Positions 7,270 through 14,650 of a DNA stretch of 22,940 bases are shown here, in pieces (the first letter of the stretch is position 1; each line of letters opens with the position of its first letter). The notes beneath the pieces are model-generated. The model saw only the letters and a list, made by a program, of their open reading frames with translations, was not told the DNA's origin and searched no databases. The position numbers were made by a program, and so were the translations under genes. Source of the DNA: Bacillota bacterium (GTDB lineage Bacteria > Bacillota > Clostridia > Lachnospirales > Bianqueaceae). Location: contig JAFVHC010000018.1 of NCBI GenBank assembly GCA_017474705.1, positions 1 through 22,940 on the forward strand. The letters run 5' to 3'.

Positions 7270-8680
7270 CTATCGGAGAAATGATCGAGGCCGTACATCC
7301 TCTTCACGTAGAACACCCGCAGGGAACCGGCCTCAGTATCAAAGGCCTTCATCGGCGCGCCCCGTGCGGCCGAGGACCGACGAGCGCCGTCCGTCACAGG
7401 CAAGACCCGCCGCGAGAGGTACTGCCACCCGACAGAGCCGCGGCCGCAAAGCGCGGTATCGGATCGAGAAACCAGGCCGTCTGATCACGGCGTTCCTGCT
7501 GCTTTTCCTTTTGGTCTTCGTGCTCAGTAAACTGGGCGGCGGCAGCAAGAAAGCAGAGCCGCAGACCGCGGAGACCTCTCAGGATACAGCGGATCGGGAC
7601 GAGACATACCGCAGGACGCAGGAAGAAAGCGCAGAGGCAGAAGAAGAAAAAGAAATAGGATCCGGACAGCGGACCCTCTATTCCGGGTATAAAACGACGG
7701 TCAGCGAACTGGATGACCAGGTCATGGGCTTTATGAGCGGCATGCTCCTGGCGCATATCGACAATCATGCGAAAGATCCGGATCAACAGCTGAGCGTACA
7801 GAAAGTCCGATATAATTATCATGTCGTCATCGATCCGGCACATGGAGGAGAAGACGTCGGATTCACTACGACAGACGTCTCAGAAAACCGTTTGAACCTG
7901 GTCTTTGCGCAGAAGATCCAGGGCAAAGTGCGGGAACTGGATCCTGCGATCGACGTGGTCCTGACCAGGGACAATGACGTGTTCGTAGAACTGGCGGACC
8001 GTGTCGCCCTGGCGAACAACCGCGACGCGGATCTGTTCGTCAATATCCAGTGCGCGTCCAATGAAGAGGATCCGGAGGCCAACGGTCTGGGCGTCCTGTA
8101 CTGTGACAGCGAAGAAGAGACCGCGCGCGGCAAAGAGTCTTTGCATATCGGCATGAAGATCTCCGAAGCTGCCGCTGATGCCCTTGGCCTTAAGGACCGC
8201 GGCGTCCGAAAAGAAATGATGGAAGTCCTCTATGAGACGCAGATGCCGGCTATCTCCATCAAGCTTGGCTACCTGACCAACGAAAAGGATCTGTCCATAT
8301 TGACGGACGAAGTCCTGCAGGATCGTATGGCGGAGGCTGTGGCGAAGATCATAGTGGAAGCGGTCAATCAGCATGAACCGCATGTCGATGTGAACATCCC
8401 CGAAGTGACCACGGCGACCGATGACAGCGAGTCCTCTTCGGAATCTTCTGAGTCTTCTGAAGATACTTCGGAAAACAGTTATGAGGAAGACGGTTACCAA
8501 GAAGAAAGCTACGAGGAAGACGGCTACCAGGAGGAAAGCTCCGAAGACGACGGTTACGAAGGTGATGGGTACGAGGACGGAGACGGCTATGACGGCGGCG
8601 GTTATGATGATGGAGACGGAGACGACGGCGGTTACGAAGATGGTGACGGGGATGGTTATAACGAGGATGAGGACGAGTAG
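7262..8680 (+). CDS. Membrane-anchored N-acetylmuramoyl-L-alanine amidase-fold protein, probably catalytically inactive
   Basis: 472 residues. Residues 1-73 are Arg/Pro/Ser-rich and cytoplasmic. Residues 74-91 (LITAFLLLFLLVFVLS) form one membrane helix, so the rest is outside. An Amidase_3 domain spans about 185-375: VVIDPAHGGED with zinc ligand His194, Glu208 in SENRLNL, DVVLTRDNDVFVELADRVALA, and a C-terminal LGYLTNEKDLSIL. Two key positions differ from active enzymes. The second zinc His (usual SIHAN) is Gln263 in FVNIQCASN, and the catalytic Glu (usual VExGFLSN) is Lys334 in ISIKLGYLTN. The domain is therefore predicted not to cleave peptidoglycan. Residues about 385-472 are a Ser/Glu- then Asp/Glu/Gly/Tyr-rich acidic tail with tandem repeats. 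ACGGAGGAC at 7247-7253 supports the start. It could be a peptidoglycan-binding or regulatory pseudoenzyme. Confidence 0.88.
   Translation: MADYRRNDRGRTSSSRRTPAGNRPQYQRPSSARPVRPRTDERRPSQARPAARGTATRQSRGRKARYRIEKPGRLITAFLLLFLLVFVLSKLGGGSKKAEPQTAETSQDTADRDETYRRTQEESAEAEEEKEIGSGQRTLYSGYKTTVSELDDQVMGFMSGMLLAHIDNHAKDPDQQLSVQKVRYNYHVVIDPAHGGEDVGFTTTDVSENRLNLVFAQKIQGKVRELDPAIDVVLTRDNDVFVELADRVALANNRDADLFVNIQCASNEEDPEANGLGVLYCDSEEETARGKESLHIGMKISEAAADALGLKDRGVRKEMMEVLYETQMPAISIKLGYLTNEKDLSILTDEVLQDRMAEAVAKIIVEAVNQHEPHVDVNIPEVTTATDDSESSSESSESSEDTSENSYEEDGYQEESYEEDGYQEESSEDDGYEGDGYEDGDGYDGGGYDDGDGDDGGYEDGDGDGYNEDEDE
8480..8539 (+). repeat. Two tandem 30-bp coding repeats in the amidase-like gene
   Basis: Two adjacent 30-base units (8480-8509 and 8510-8539) both encode YEEDGYQEES and differ only at synonymous bases. 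They are followed by more degenerate EDGY/DGDGY units to the end of the gene. The synonymous differences indicate that the peptide repeat is kept while the DNA drifts. Confidence 0.85.
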
Positions 8681-8691
8681 GAGGATGCGTC

Positions 8692-9750
8692 ATGGCAGTC
8701 ATGGTATATAAATGCCCGCACTGCGGTGCAGCCCTGGAATTCGATGCCGAAGCCCAGAAACTGACCTGCGATTACTGCAAGTCGGAATTCACGCCGCAGC
8801 AGGCACTTGCGGTCGAGCAGAGCGTGGAACCGCAGGACATCCGTGAAGAGACGCCTGAAGATTCTGAATTCTTCAATGGACATATCAAAGCATGGCATTG
8901 TCCGGAGTGCGGTGCGGACATCGTGGCCGACGCGAATACGGCGGCTACCTTCTGCCGCATCTGTGGTGCACCTACACTGATCGAGACCAACCTGACGGGT
9001 GATTACCGACCGGTCCGGCTGATCCCTTTCAAGATCTCCAAAGAGGAAGCCAAAGCGGCGTTCCTGAAATGGTGCCATAACGGTAAGATCACGCCTAAGG
9101 ATTTTGCCAGCGAACAGCAGCTGGAGAAGATCACCGGCATGTACGTACCATTCTGGCTGTTCGACTGTCAGGTCGAAGGTCTGGCCAGCGGTGTGGGCAC
9201 CCGCCGCAGATCCTGGATCCACGGAGATACAGAGTATATCAACACGCAATATTTCCGTATCCGCCGACGGGCCGATCTGCACTTCATGAAAGTGCCGGCC
9301 GACGGTTCCAAAGGTATGGACAACGAAATGATGGATCATCTGGAGCCATACGATTACACGCAGCTGATCGAATTCGAGATGCCGTATCTTGCGGGTTACA
9401 TGGCAGAAAAATATGATGAATCCCATGAGGTGGTATATCCGCGTATCCGGGAGAGGATCGATAAATATACGTACGCGCAGCTGCGCGATACCATCTCTGA
9501 GTATCAGACAGTGCAGATGGACGGACATAAGACGATCTTCCGCAAGAGCAATGCGATGTACTCCATGCTGCCGGTCTGGATGCTGAATTACCGTTACGAG
9601 GGGAAGAATTACCTATTCGCGATGAATGGCCAGAACGGCAAGGTCGTGGGCGATCCGCCCAAGGATCCCCGGCGGATCCTGCTCAGATCCGGCATACTGG
9701 GGGCGATCATCTATGTGGTCCTTTTCCTGATCGGAGGGTTCCTGCTATGA
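8692..9750 (+). CDS. Double zinc-ribbon (TFIIB-type) protein with C-terminal membrane anchor
   Basis: 352 residues. The first zinc ribbon is YKCPHCGAALEF with CDYC (Cys8, 11, 26, 29). The second is WHCPECGADI with CRICG (Cys70, 73, 88, 91). A long middle domain of unknown function (about 95-320) contains VRLIPFKISKEEAKAAF, MYVPFWLFDC and VYPRIRERIDKYTYAQLRD. A hydrophobic helix (about 331-350, ILGAIIYVVLFLIGGFL) ends the protein, so it is probably tail-anchored with the zinc domains in the cytoplasm. The family occurs in Firmicutes as 'TFIIB-type zinc ribbon-containing protein'; its role is not known. AGGAGG at 8679-8684 fixes the start at 8692 rather than the ATG three codons later. The next gene, a TPM protein, overlaps by 4 bases, which suggests the two products work together. 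Confidence 0.85.
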   Translation: MAVMVYKCPHCGAALEFDAEAQKLTCDYCKSEFTPQQALAVEQSVEPQDIREETPEDSEFFNGHIKAWHCPECGADIVADANTAATFCRICGAPTLIETNLTGDYRPVRLIPFKISKEEAKAAFLKWCHNGKITPKDFASEQQLEKITGMYVPFWLFDCQVEGLASGVGTRRRSWIHGDTEYINTQYFRIRRRADLHFMKVPADGSKGMDNEMMDHLEPYDYTQLIEFEMPYLAGYMAEKYDESHEVVYPRIRERIDKYTYAQLRDTISEYQTVQMDGHKTIFRKSNAMYSMLPVWMLNYRYEGKNYLFAMNGQNGKVVGDPPKDPRRILLRSGILGAIIYVVLFLIGGFLL

Positions 9751-10565
9751 GAAATAAACATCTGATCCGGAGCCTTGTCTGTCTGTTCCTTGTCCTTCTG
9801 CTGAAGCCTTCATCCCTCAATGCGGAAGTGACCGGACAGCGGGTCTATGATGAAGCAGACATCCTGAGCGAAGAAGAGGAGATCCGTCTGGAGCAGCTCT
9901 GCATATCCTACGCGGAAGAGACCCATATGGATTTCGTGATCCTGACGACAGAAGATGCTCAGTCCAAGACGTCGGAAGCGTTTGCGGACGATTTCTACGA
10001 TGAAGGCGGCTTCGGATATAATAAACCGCAGGGAGACGGTGTCCTGTTCCTGATCGATATGGACAACAGGGAGATCTGCATCTCGACCTGTGGAGAAGCG
10101 ATCTACTATATGACCGATCAAAGGATCGATGAGGTCCTCGAAGCGGTCTACAAGTCGGTCTCCGTCGGGGATTACGGTGCCGGCTGCAAAACGTTCCTGC
10201 AGAAGACGGCCGCTTTCCTGAAAAGCGATCCCTATGCCAGGCCGACGTTGAAGCAGAGGATGCTTGCGTCTTTGAAGCGCAGCCCGTTCTATATCGCCAT
10301 CGCGGCAGTCGTGGCATGGATCTACGCAAGTTCTTTGAAACGATCCCGTGCATATAAGAACACCACGAATTATACGACCTATCAGGATCGAGGCAATTTC
10401 CATCTGGTCCAGCGGGAGGATTTCTTCCTGCGGGAGACGACAACGACACGCAGGATCGTGACCGACACAGGCCGTGGAAGCAGCGGCGGAGGACACAGCG
10501 GTGGATCGTCTACGCATGTTTCGTCCGGCGGTGTCACCCATGGCGGCGGCAGTATGAAGTTCTAG
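9747..10565 (+). CDS. TPM-domain membrane protein
   Basis: 272 residues. An N-terminal signal sequence (about 1-26, LVCLFLVLLLKPSSLNA) is followed by a TPM domain (about 30-155) starting VYDEADILSEEEE and containing DGVLFLIDMDNREICIS. A second hydrophobic segment (about 176-193) and a cytoplasmic region rich in Arg and Thr follow. The C-terminal is Gly/Ser/His-rich and ends GGVTHGGGSMKF, like the GGG(R)xF tails common in this family. TPM domains (Thylakoid acid phosphatase, Psb32, MOLO-1) are extracytoplasmic; phosphatase activity is shown only for some. The start codon overlaps the zinc-ribbon gene stop (ATGA), so expression is coupled. The exact function is unknown; an envelope quality-control role is only a guess. 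Confidence 0.88.
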   Translation: MRNKHLIRSLVCLFLVLLLKPSSLNAEVTGQRVYDEADILSEEEEIRLEQLCISYAEETHMDFVILTTEDAQSKTSEAFADDFYDEGGFGYNKPQGDGVLFLIDMDNREICISTCGEAIYYMTDQRIDEVLEAVYKSVSVGDYGAGCKTFLQKTAAFLKSDPYARPTLKQRMLASLKRSPFYIAIAAVVAWIYASSLKRSRAYKNTTNYTTYQDRGNFHLVQREDFFLRETTTTRRIVTDTGRGSSGGGHSGGSSTHVSSGGVTHGGGSMKF

Positions 10566-10584
10566 TATTCAAGTAAATCAATAC

Positions 10585-10601
10585 GTACAGGGAGGTTGTA
10601 C
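10585..10601 (+). promoter_or_regulatory. Small hairpin presenting the ribosome binding site of the GlpA-like gene
   Basis: GTACA (10585-10589) can pair with TGTAC (10597-10601), placing the Shine-Dalgarno GGGAGGT in a 7-base loop just before the ATG at 10604. The stem is only 5 bp and may be chance. No terminator or clear promoter is visible in the 38 bases between the TPM gene and this start, so read-through from upstream is possible. Confidence 0.3.
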
Positions 10602-10603
10602 AC

Positions 10604-12052
10604 ATGACCCAGCAGTGGGATGTATTGATCGCAGGCGGCGGTGTGATCGGCGCCTCGATCGCCCGGGAACTATCCCGTTATGACCTGAAGACCGCATTGG
10701 TCGAAGCGAACAGTGACCTTGCATTAGGGACTTCCGGCGCCAACTCCGGTATCGTCCATGCCGGCTATGATGCCGTTCCCGGCACGCTCATGGCGGAATT
10801 GAACGTGCGCGGCAATGCGATGTATCCGGAACTCTGTTCCAAACTGGAGATCCCCTTCGAGCCCATCGGGTCTCTGGTCCTGGCCTTTGACGAGGACGAT
10901 GAGGCTACGATCCGCAAGCTGTATGAACGCGGTCAGGTCAATGGCGTGCCGGATCTTCAGATCCTCGGCGCGGAAGAAGTCAAAGCTATGGAACCGCATG
11001 TGACAGGATCTGTGCGCGGTGCGCTATATGCGCCGACGGCAGGCGTCGTCTCCCCATACGAGGCGACGATCGCCATCGCGGAAAACGCGGCGGAAAATGG
11101 TGTTTCCTTCTATCTGGAACACCCGGTGACAGCTGTCCGCAAAACGGAAGAAGGCTTTGTCGTAACAGCGGGCGGAGAAGAATTCTGCTGCAGGATCCTT
11201 ATCAATTGCTGCGGTGTACACGCAAACGAACTCAGCCGTATGGCCGGGGGTGAGCCGTTTGAAGTCACCGGCCGCAAGGGCGAGTACATCCTGTACGATA
11301 AGAACCTGGGCGGATATGTCAGCCATGTACTGTTCCAGCCGCCAAGCAAGATGGGTAAAGGTATCCTGGTCACACAGACGGCAGAAGGCAATATGCTGAT
11401 CGGCCCCAGCAGTGTCGACGTCGAAGATATCGACGACACCGCAACGACCCAGGATGGTCTGGATGAGGTGCTTGCGACAGCACGCCGTTCCTGTCCGGAC
11501 CTGCCGGCAGGCGGAGCGATCACTACCTTTGCCGGCATGCGTGCCGTCATCGGTGACGACTTCATCATCCGGTATTCCGATCTCGTGGATGGACTGCTGC
11601 AGACAGCAGGCATCTGTTCCCCGGGCTTGACCGCAGCACCCGCCATCGCGGAAAAAGTGGCAGGTCTTGTGGGCGAGCGCCTGGAGCTGAAAGCAAAAGA
11701 GAATTGGAAGGACACGCGTGAAGGGATTCCGCCGTTCAATAAACTGGACTGGGATGCCCGTCAGAAACTGATCGAGAAGGATCCGGCCTATGCCCGGATG
11801 GTCTGCCGCTGTGAGACTGTTACAGAAGGACAGATCGTCAAAGCGCTGCATTCTCCGATCCCTGTTTACACCATCGATGGTGTGAAGCGCCGCTGCCGTG
11901 CCGGTATGGGACGCTGCCAGGGCAGCTTCTGCACACCGCGTGTCATGGATATCATCGCACGGGAATCCGGTATCCCGTTTGCTGAAGTCAGCAAGAACGG
12001 AGCGGATGCCAAACTGATCACAGGAACTTTAAAAGGAGGTGCCGCAGAATGA
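10604..12052 (+). CDS. GlpA-like FAD-dependent dehydrogenase with C-terminal BFD-type [2Fe-2S] domain
   Basis: 482 residues. The DAO/glycerol-3-phosphate dehydrogenase domain starts with the FAD motif DVLIAGGGVIGASIARELS (GxGxxG at about 11-16) and has GTSGANSGIVHAGYD, a segment shared by GlpA/LhgO-type enzymes. The C-terminal domain has the bacterioferritin-associated-ferredoxin-like cysteine pattern: CRCE (Cys401, Cys403) and GMGRCQGSFC (Cys438, Cys443), with Cys431 as an additional cysteine. The domain order is that of anaerobic glycerol-3-phosphate dehydrogenase subunit A. The substrate may be glycerol 3-phosphate or a 2-hydroxy acid and cannot be settled by sequence alone. The gene overlaps the next by 4 bases (ATGA) and forms a three-gene unit with it and a DUF1667 gene. 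GGGAGG supports the start. Confidence 0.9.
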   Translation: MTQQWDVLIAGGGVIGASIARELSRYDLKTALVEANSDLALGTSGANSGIVHAGYDAVPGTLMAELNVRGNAMYPELCSKLEIPFEPIGSLVLAFDEDDEATIRKLYERGQVNGVPDLQILGAEEVKAMEPHVTGSVRGALYAPTAGVVSPYEATIAIAENAAENGVSFYLEHPVTAVRKTEEGFVVTAGGEEFCCRILINCCGVHANELSRMAGGEPFEVTGRKGEYILYDKNLGGYVSHVLFQPPSKMGKGILVTQTAEGNMLIGPSSVDVEDIDDTATTQDGLDEVLATARRSCPDLPAGGAITTFAGMRAVIGDDFIIRYSDLVDGLLQTAGICSPGLTAAPAIAEKVAGLVGERLELKAKENWKDTREGIPPFNKLDWDARQKLIEKDPAYARMVCRCETVTEGQIVKALHSPIPVYTIDGVKRRCRAGMGRCQGSFCTPRVMDIIARESGIPFAEVSKNGADAKLITGTLKGGAAE

Positions 12053-13311
12053 ACCGAAAGATCGATACATTGATCGTAGGCGGCGGTCCGGCCGGACTGG
12101 CGGCTGCCTGTGCCTGTTATGACGGCGGTGTCCGTGATATCCTGATCGTCGAGCGCGACGTACATCTGGGCGGTATCCTGCAGCAGTGCATCCATAATGG
12201 ATTCGGCCTGCAGTGGTTCAAAGAAGAACTGACCGGCCCTGAATATGCACAGCGTTTCGTGGATGAAGCCGCGAAAAGAGAGATCCCCTACATGACCGAG
12301 ACCATGGTCCTGGAGATCACCAAGGATAAAAAGGTCTATTGTGTCAATCCGGATGAGGGTGTGGTCGTTTTCGAGTGCAAGACCATCATCCTGGCCATGG
12401 GCTGCCGCGAACGCGTCCGCGGCAATCTGAAGATCCCGGGGACCCGCCCCGCCGGTGTGTATTCCGCCGGACTGGCACAGCGCCTGGTCAACCTGGAAGG
12501 CGTCATGCCCGGTAAGGAAGTCGTCATCCTGGGTTCCGGTGACATCGGTCTGATCATGGCCAGACGTATGAAGTGGGAAGGCGCCGACGTGAAGATGGTC
12601 TGTGAGATCATGCCGTATTCTTCCGGCCTTGCACGTAATATCCAGCAGTGCCTGAAGGACAACGACATCCCGCTGCACCTGAACACCACAGTGGTCAAGG
12701 TCCACGGCAAAAAGCGCGTCGAAGGCGTCACCATCGCTAAGGTCGATGAAAACCGCCGCCCCATCAAGGAGACGGAGCAGTTCGTGCCTTGCGACACGCT
12801 GATGCTTTCCGTAGGTCTGCTGCCTGAGAACGAACTGTCCCGTGGTATGGATCTGGTCATGGATCCGGTGACGGGAGGTCCCGCGGTCGATGAGAACCGT
12901 CAGACATCCGTGCCTGGTGTCTATGCCTGCGGCAACGTACTGCATGTGCATGATATCGTCGATTTCGTTTCCAAAGAGAGCATGATCGCAGGAGCTGCTG
13001 CGGCGGAATACGTGAAGAACGAGCCCGAGCAGGGGACGAAAGCCGTCACGATGCAGCCCGGCACCAATGTCCGGTACATCGTACCGCAGCGTCTGGTGGC
13101 CCCTGAGGCCTGCAGCCTGTATTTCCGAGTCGGTTCGCCCCTCGGCGCCGGTGAGATCCGGCTGACGGCCGACGGTGAGACGCTGCTGACCCGTAAATTC
13201 ATCCGTGCGGTACCTGGCGAAATGGAAGAACTTCCATTGAAACAGGAGATCGCCGAAAAACTGTACAATGCCAAAGACGTCGTCGTATCGGCGATCGAGA
13301 AGGAGGCCTGA
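12049..13311 (+). CDS. FAD/NAD(P)-dependent oxidoreductase, partner of the GlpA-like protein
   Basis: 420 residues. An N-terminal FAD Rossmann motif (LIVGGGPAGLAAACACYDGG, glycines at 11-16) and the redox-adjacent segment LGGILQQCIHNGFGL are followed by a second dinucleotide site VVILGSGDIGLIMARRM (Gly-rich at about 162-167). A C-terminal FAD motif GVYACGNVLHVHDIVDFVS closes the two-domain pyridine-nucleotide-disulfide-oxidoreductase fold. About 90 extra residues follow. The family commonly sits between a GlpA-like and a DUF1667 gene in Clostridia, where it probably passes electrons between NAD(P)H and the GlpA-like flavoprotein (inference). There is no close similarity to the E. coli GlpB layout apparent to me. 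The start overlaps the upstream stop, with AAAGGAGG upstream. Confidence 0.9.
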   Translation: MNRKIDTLIVGGGPAGLAAACACYDGGVRDILIVERDVHLGGILQQCIHNGFGLQWFKEELTGPEYAQRFVDEAAKREIPYMTETMVLEITKDKKVYCVNPDEGVVVFECKTIILAMGCRERVRGNLKIPGTRPAGVYSAGLAQRLVNLEGVMPGKEVVILGSGDIGLIMARRMKWEGADVKMVCEIMPYSSGLARNIQQCLKDNDIPLHLNTTVVKVHGKKRVEGVTIAKVDENRRPIKETEQFVPCDTLMLSVGLLPENELSRGMDLVMDPVTGGPAVDENRQTSVPGVYACGNVLHVHDIVDFVSKESMIAGAAAAEYVKNEPEQGTKAVTMQPGTNVRYIVPQRLVAPEACSLYFRVGSPLGAGEIRLTADGETLLTRKFIRAVPGEMEELPLKQEIAEKLYNAKDVVVSAIEKEA

Positions 13312-13314
13312 GCC

Positions 13315-13674
13315 ATGAGAATCGAAGAAATGGTCTGCATCCTGTGCCCGCGCGGCTGCCATCTGACGGTCACGCAGGACGGAGACGACATCCAGGTAAC
13401 GGGCAACACCTGTCCGCGCGGCAAGCAATATGGTATCAACGAGCTGACGCATCCGATGCGCACGGTCACGACTTCCGTTTACGTGGAGGATCCGGGACGT
13501 GATAAGATGCTGTCAGTCAAAACGAGTCAGGCAGTTCCCAAAGAGAAGATCGAGGAAGTCCTGTCCATCGTCAAAACAGTCAAGGCGAAGACACCGGTCA
13601 AGGTCGGCGACGTCCTGGTAGCCGGCATCGCCGGTACCGAGGCGGATCTGGTGGCAACACGCAACATAGAGTAA
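13315..13674 (+). CDS. DUF1667 small iron-sulfur-type protein
   Basis: 119 residues. The N-terminus has a Cys-x2-Cys-x3-Cys-x17-Cys spacing (CILCPRGC, Cys8, 11, 15, then Cys33 in NTCPRG), the layout used for a [4Fe-4S] cluster in molybdopterin-oxidoreductase N-termini. No other catalytic motif is visible. The remainder contains AVPKEKIEEVLSIVKTVKAK and a C-terminal beta-rich segment. It is the third member of the GlpA-like operon: AGGAGG at 13301-13306 lies within the end of the upstream gene and the gap is 3 bases. An electron-transfer role, comparable to GlpC in the E. coli anaerobic enzyme but unrelated in sequence, is an inference. The operon ends with a strong terminator 2 bases after the stop. 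Confidence 0.88.
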   Translation: MRIEEMVCILCPRGCHLTVTQDGDDIQVTGNTCPRGKQYGINELTHPMRTVTTSVYVEDPGRDKMLSVKTSQAVPKEKIEEVLSIVKTVKAKTPVKVGDVLVAGIAGTEADLVATRNIE

Positions 13675-13675
13675 C

Positions 13676-13720
13676 AAAAGAAGCTTCTCCATGGCACGAA
13701 TGCCGGAGAAGCTTCTTTTT
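13676..13720. terminator. Strong bidirectional intrinsic terminator
   Basis: AAAGAAGCTTCTCC pairs with GGAGAAGCTTCTTT, with an inner GGCA/TGCC stem, a 2-base bulge and a CGAA loop (13697-13700). T runs flank the stem on the plus strand (TTTTT) and the complementary A run gives T's on the minus strand. It terminates the DUF1667 operon and can also serve the convergent XRE operon. Confidence 0.92.
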
Positions 13721-13728
13721 GATTTGCC

Positions 13729-13746
13729 GCGGGTCCGAAGATCCGC
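13729..13746. other. Second short hairpin between convergent operons
   Basis: GCGGGTC (13729-13735) pairs with GATCCGC (13740-13746) with one G-T wobble and a CGAA tetraloop. It lies just beyond the main terminator, in the gap between the DUF1667 and XRE genes (13675-13823). No gene is seen in that gap. It may back up termination; the function is uncertain. Confidence 0.4.
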
Positions 13747-13823
13747 ACAGACAACGCTGGACTGATACGTGGAAGAAGCTTACACGCGGTCCATCATGTC
13801 AGATGACAAAATCCCCCCTAATT

Positions 13824-14150
13824 TTACAAAAGAATGTCGCGCAGAAGAGATACTGCAAACTGCTGCTCGGCATGAGACAGAGAACTGAAAAGCCGACCGA
13901 TCTCATTCATGGATCCGGTCGGCTCCTCATAAGATTCGATTCCCGAGAACAGCTCGGAAAAAGTGATATCTAAAGCCTTTGTGATACGTTCCAATGTCGT
14001 GAGTGTAGGGCATTTGACGCCTCGTTCTACGGCACTGATATAGACTGGATGCAGACCAGCACGCTCAGCCAGCTGCTCCTGTGTCATGTGATGCGCTGTT
14101 CGCTGATTCTGGATGCGCACACCTAATTCTTTGATCAGAAGCTGGTTCAT
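13824..14150 (-). CDS. XRE-family transcriptional regulator (downstream of a pair)
   Basis: 108 residues. The frame is open upstream to 14207, but the ATG at 14150 follows AAAGGAGGATCCC and gives a normal N-terminus (MNQLLIKELGVRIQNQRTAH). A Cro/C1-type helix-turn-helix occupies about residues 8-66, with MTQEQLAERAGLHPVYISAV as helices 2-3 and ERGVKCPTLTTLERITKALD after them. The short C-terminal segment (about 70-108) has no recognisable effector domain. It follows a second XRE gene by 68 bases in the same direction with no terminator between. Its target cannot be read; the VTC/DUF4956/lipoprotein operon directly upstream is one candidate. Confidence 0.88.
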   Translation of the reverse strand: MNQLLIKELGVRIQNQRTAHHMTQEQLAERAGLHPVYISAVERGVKCPTLTTLERITKALDITFSELFSGIESYEEPTGSMNEIGRLFSSLSHAEQQFAVSLLRDILL

Positions 14151-14218
14151 GGGATCCTCCTTTCTTTGGGAAGGACCGCGTGCAAGGAGATGGCCGTATC
14201 CTCGCAAAGAACCGCATT

Positions 14219-14548
14219 CTATCTTCCGGTATGATCGACGGCCGTCAGATCATCGACCAAAGCCCGGATATGATCCAGTTGCCGATCGTTCAGTGTTTTC
14301 AGCTTTTCGACCAGGTCAGAGAGCTCGACAGGATAGAGGATATCCATTTCCAGAAATGCTCCTGGTGTGACGTGCAGATACTCGCAGATCTTCAGAAACA
14401 TCGGCAGAGAAGGCAATGATTTGCCGCATTCGATATCATGGATATATCCGGGGTTTTGGTCCAGTGCGACGCTCATGGTCCTTGCGGAGACGTTTTTGCG
14501 TTCTCTAAGTCGCATCAGGCGTTGTCTGAAATCATATTCAAAAGCCAT
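14219..14548 (-). CDS. XRE-family transcriptional regulator (upstream of a pair)
   Basis: 109 residues. A Cro/C1-type helix-turn-helix covers about residues 6-63 (RQRLMRLRERKNVSARTMSV and IHDIECGKSLPSLPMFLKIC). Residues 64-109 (LHVTPGAFLEMDI and then LSDLVEKLKTLNDRQLDHIR) are a short helical tail also seen in stand-alone Clostridia XRE proteins. AAAGGAGGG precedes the ATG by about 8 bases. It differs clearly from the adjacent XRE protein, so the pair is not a recent duplication. A TATAAT box lies upstream at 14596-14601. Confidence 0.88.
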   Translation of the reverse strand: MAFEYDFRQRLMRLRERKNVSARTMSVALDQNPGYIHDIECGKSLPSLPMFLKICEYLHVTPGAFLEMDILYPVELSDLVEKLKTLNDRQLDHIRALVDDLTAVDHTGR

Positions 14549-14595
14549 AGGATCATCCCTCCTTTTATGCTCGTTTAAGTTTAGATCCTATCAGT

Positions 14596-14601
14596 ATTAT
14601 A
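14596..14601 (-). promoter_or_regulatory. Candidate -10 element for the XRE pair
   Basis: On the minus strand TATAAT occurs about 48 bases before the XRE start codon. No good TTGACA-like -35 is found at 16-18 bases, so either the promoter depends on an activator or this element is not used. Confidence 0.4.
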
Positions 14602-14650
14602 TCCGATAACGAGGCACAAAAGGGTGGACTGGAACCTTTTTTTTATACAG

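Noticed and set aside
8460..8680. Possible CRISPR or non-coding tandem repeat
   Set aside because: The repeats are in frame, differ at synonymous positions and encode the acidic tail; there are no unique spacers.
11866..13452. Long minus-strand open frame of 528 codons opposite the oxidoreductase genes
   Set aside because: The plus strand carries clear FAD motifs and coupled starts; the minus frame is a codon-bias shadow.
13719..13973. Small plus-strand frame after the DUF1667 terminator
   Set aside because: It starts inside the terminator T run, lacks a ribosome binding site and overlaps the well-supported XRE gene.
14151..14207. Extended N-terminus for the downstream XRE protein
   Set aside because: The extra 19 codons overlap the ribosome binding site of the ATG at 14150 and add no conserved residues.
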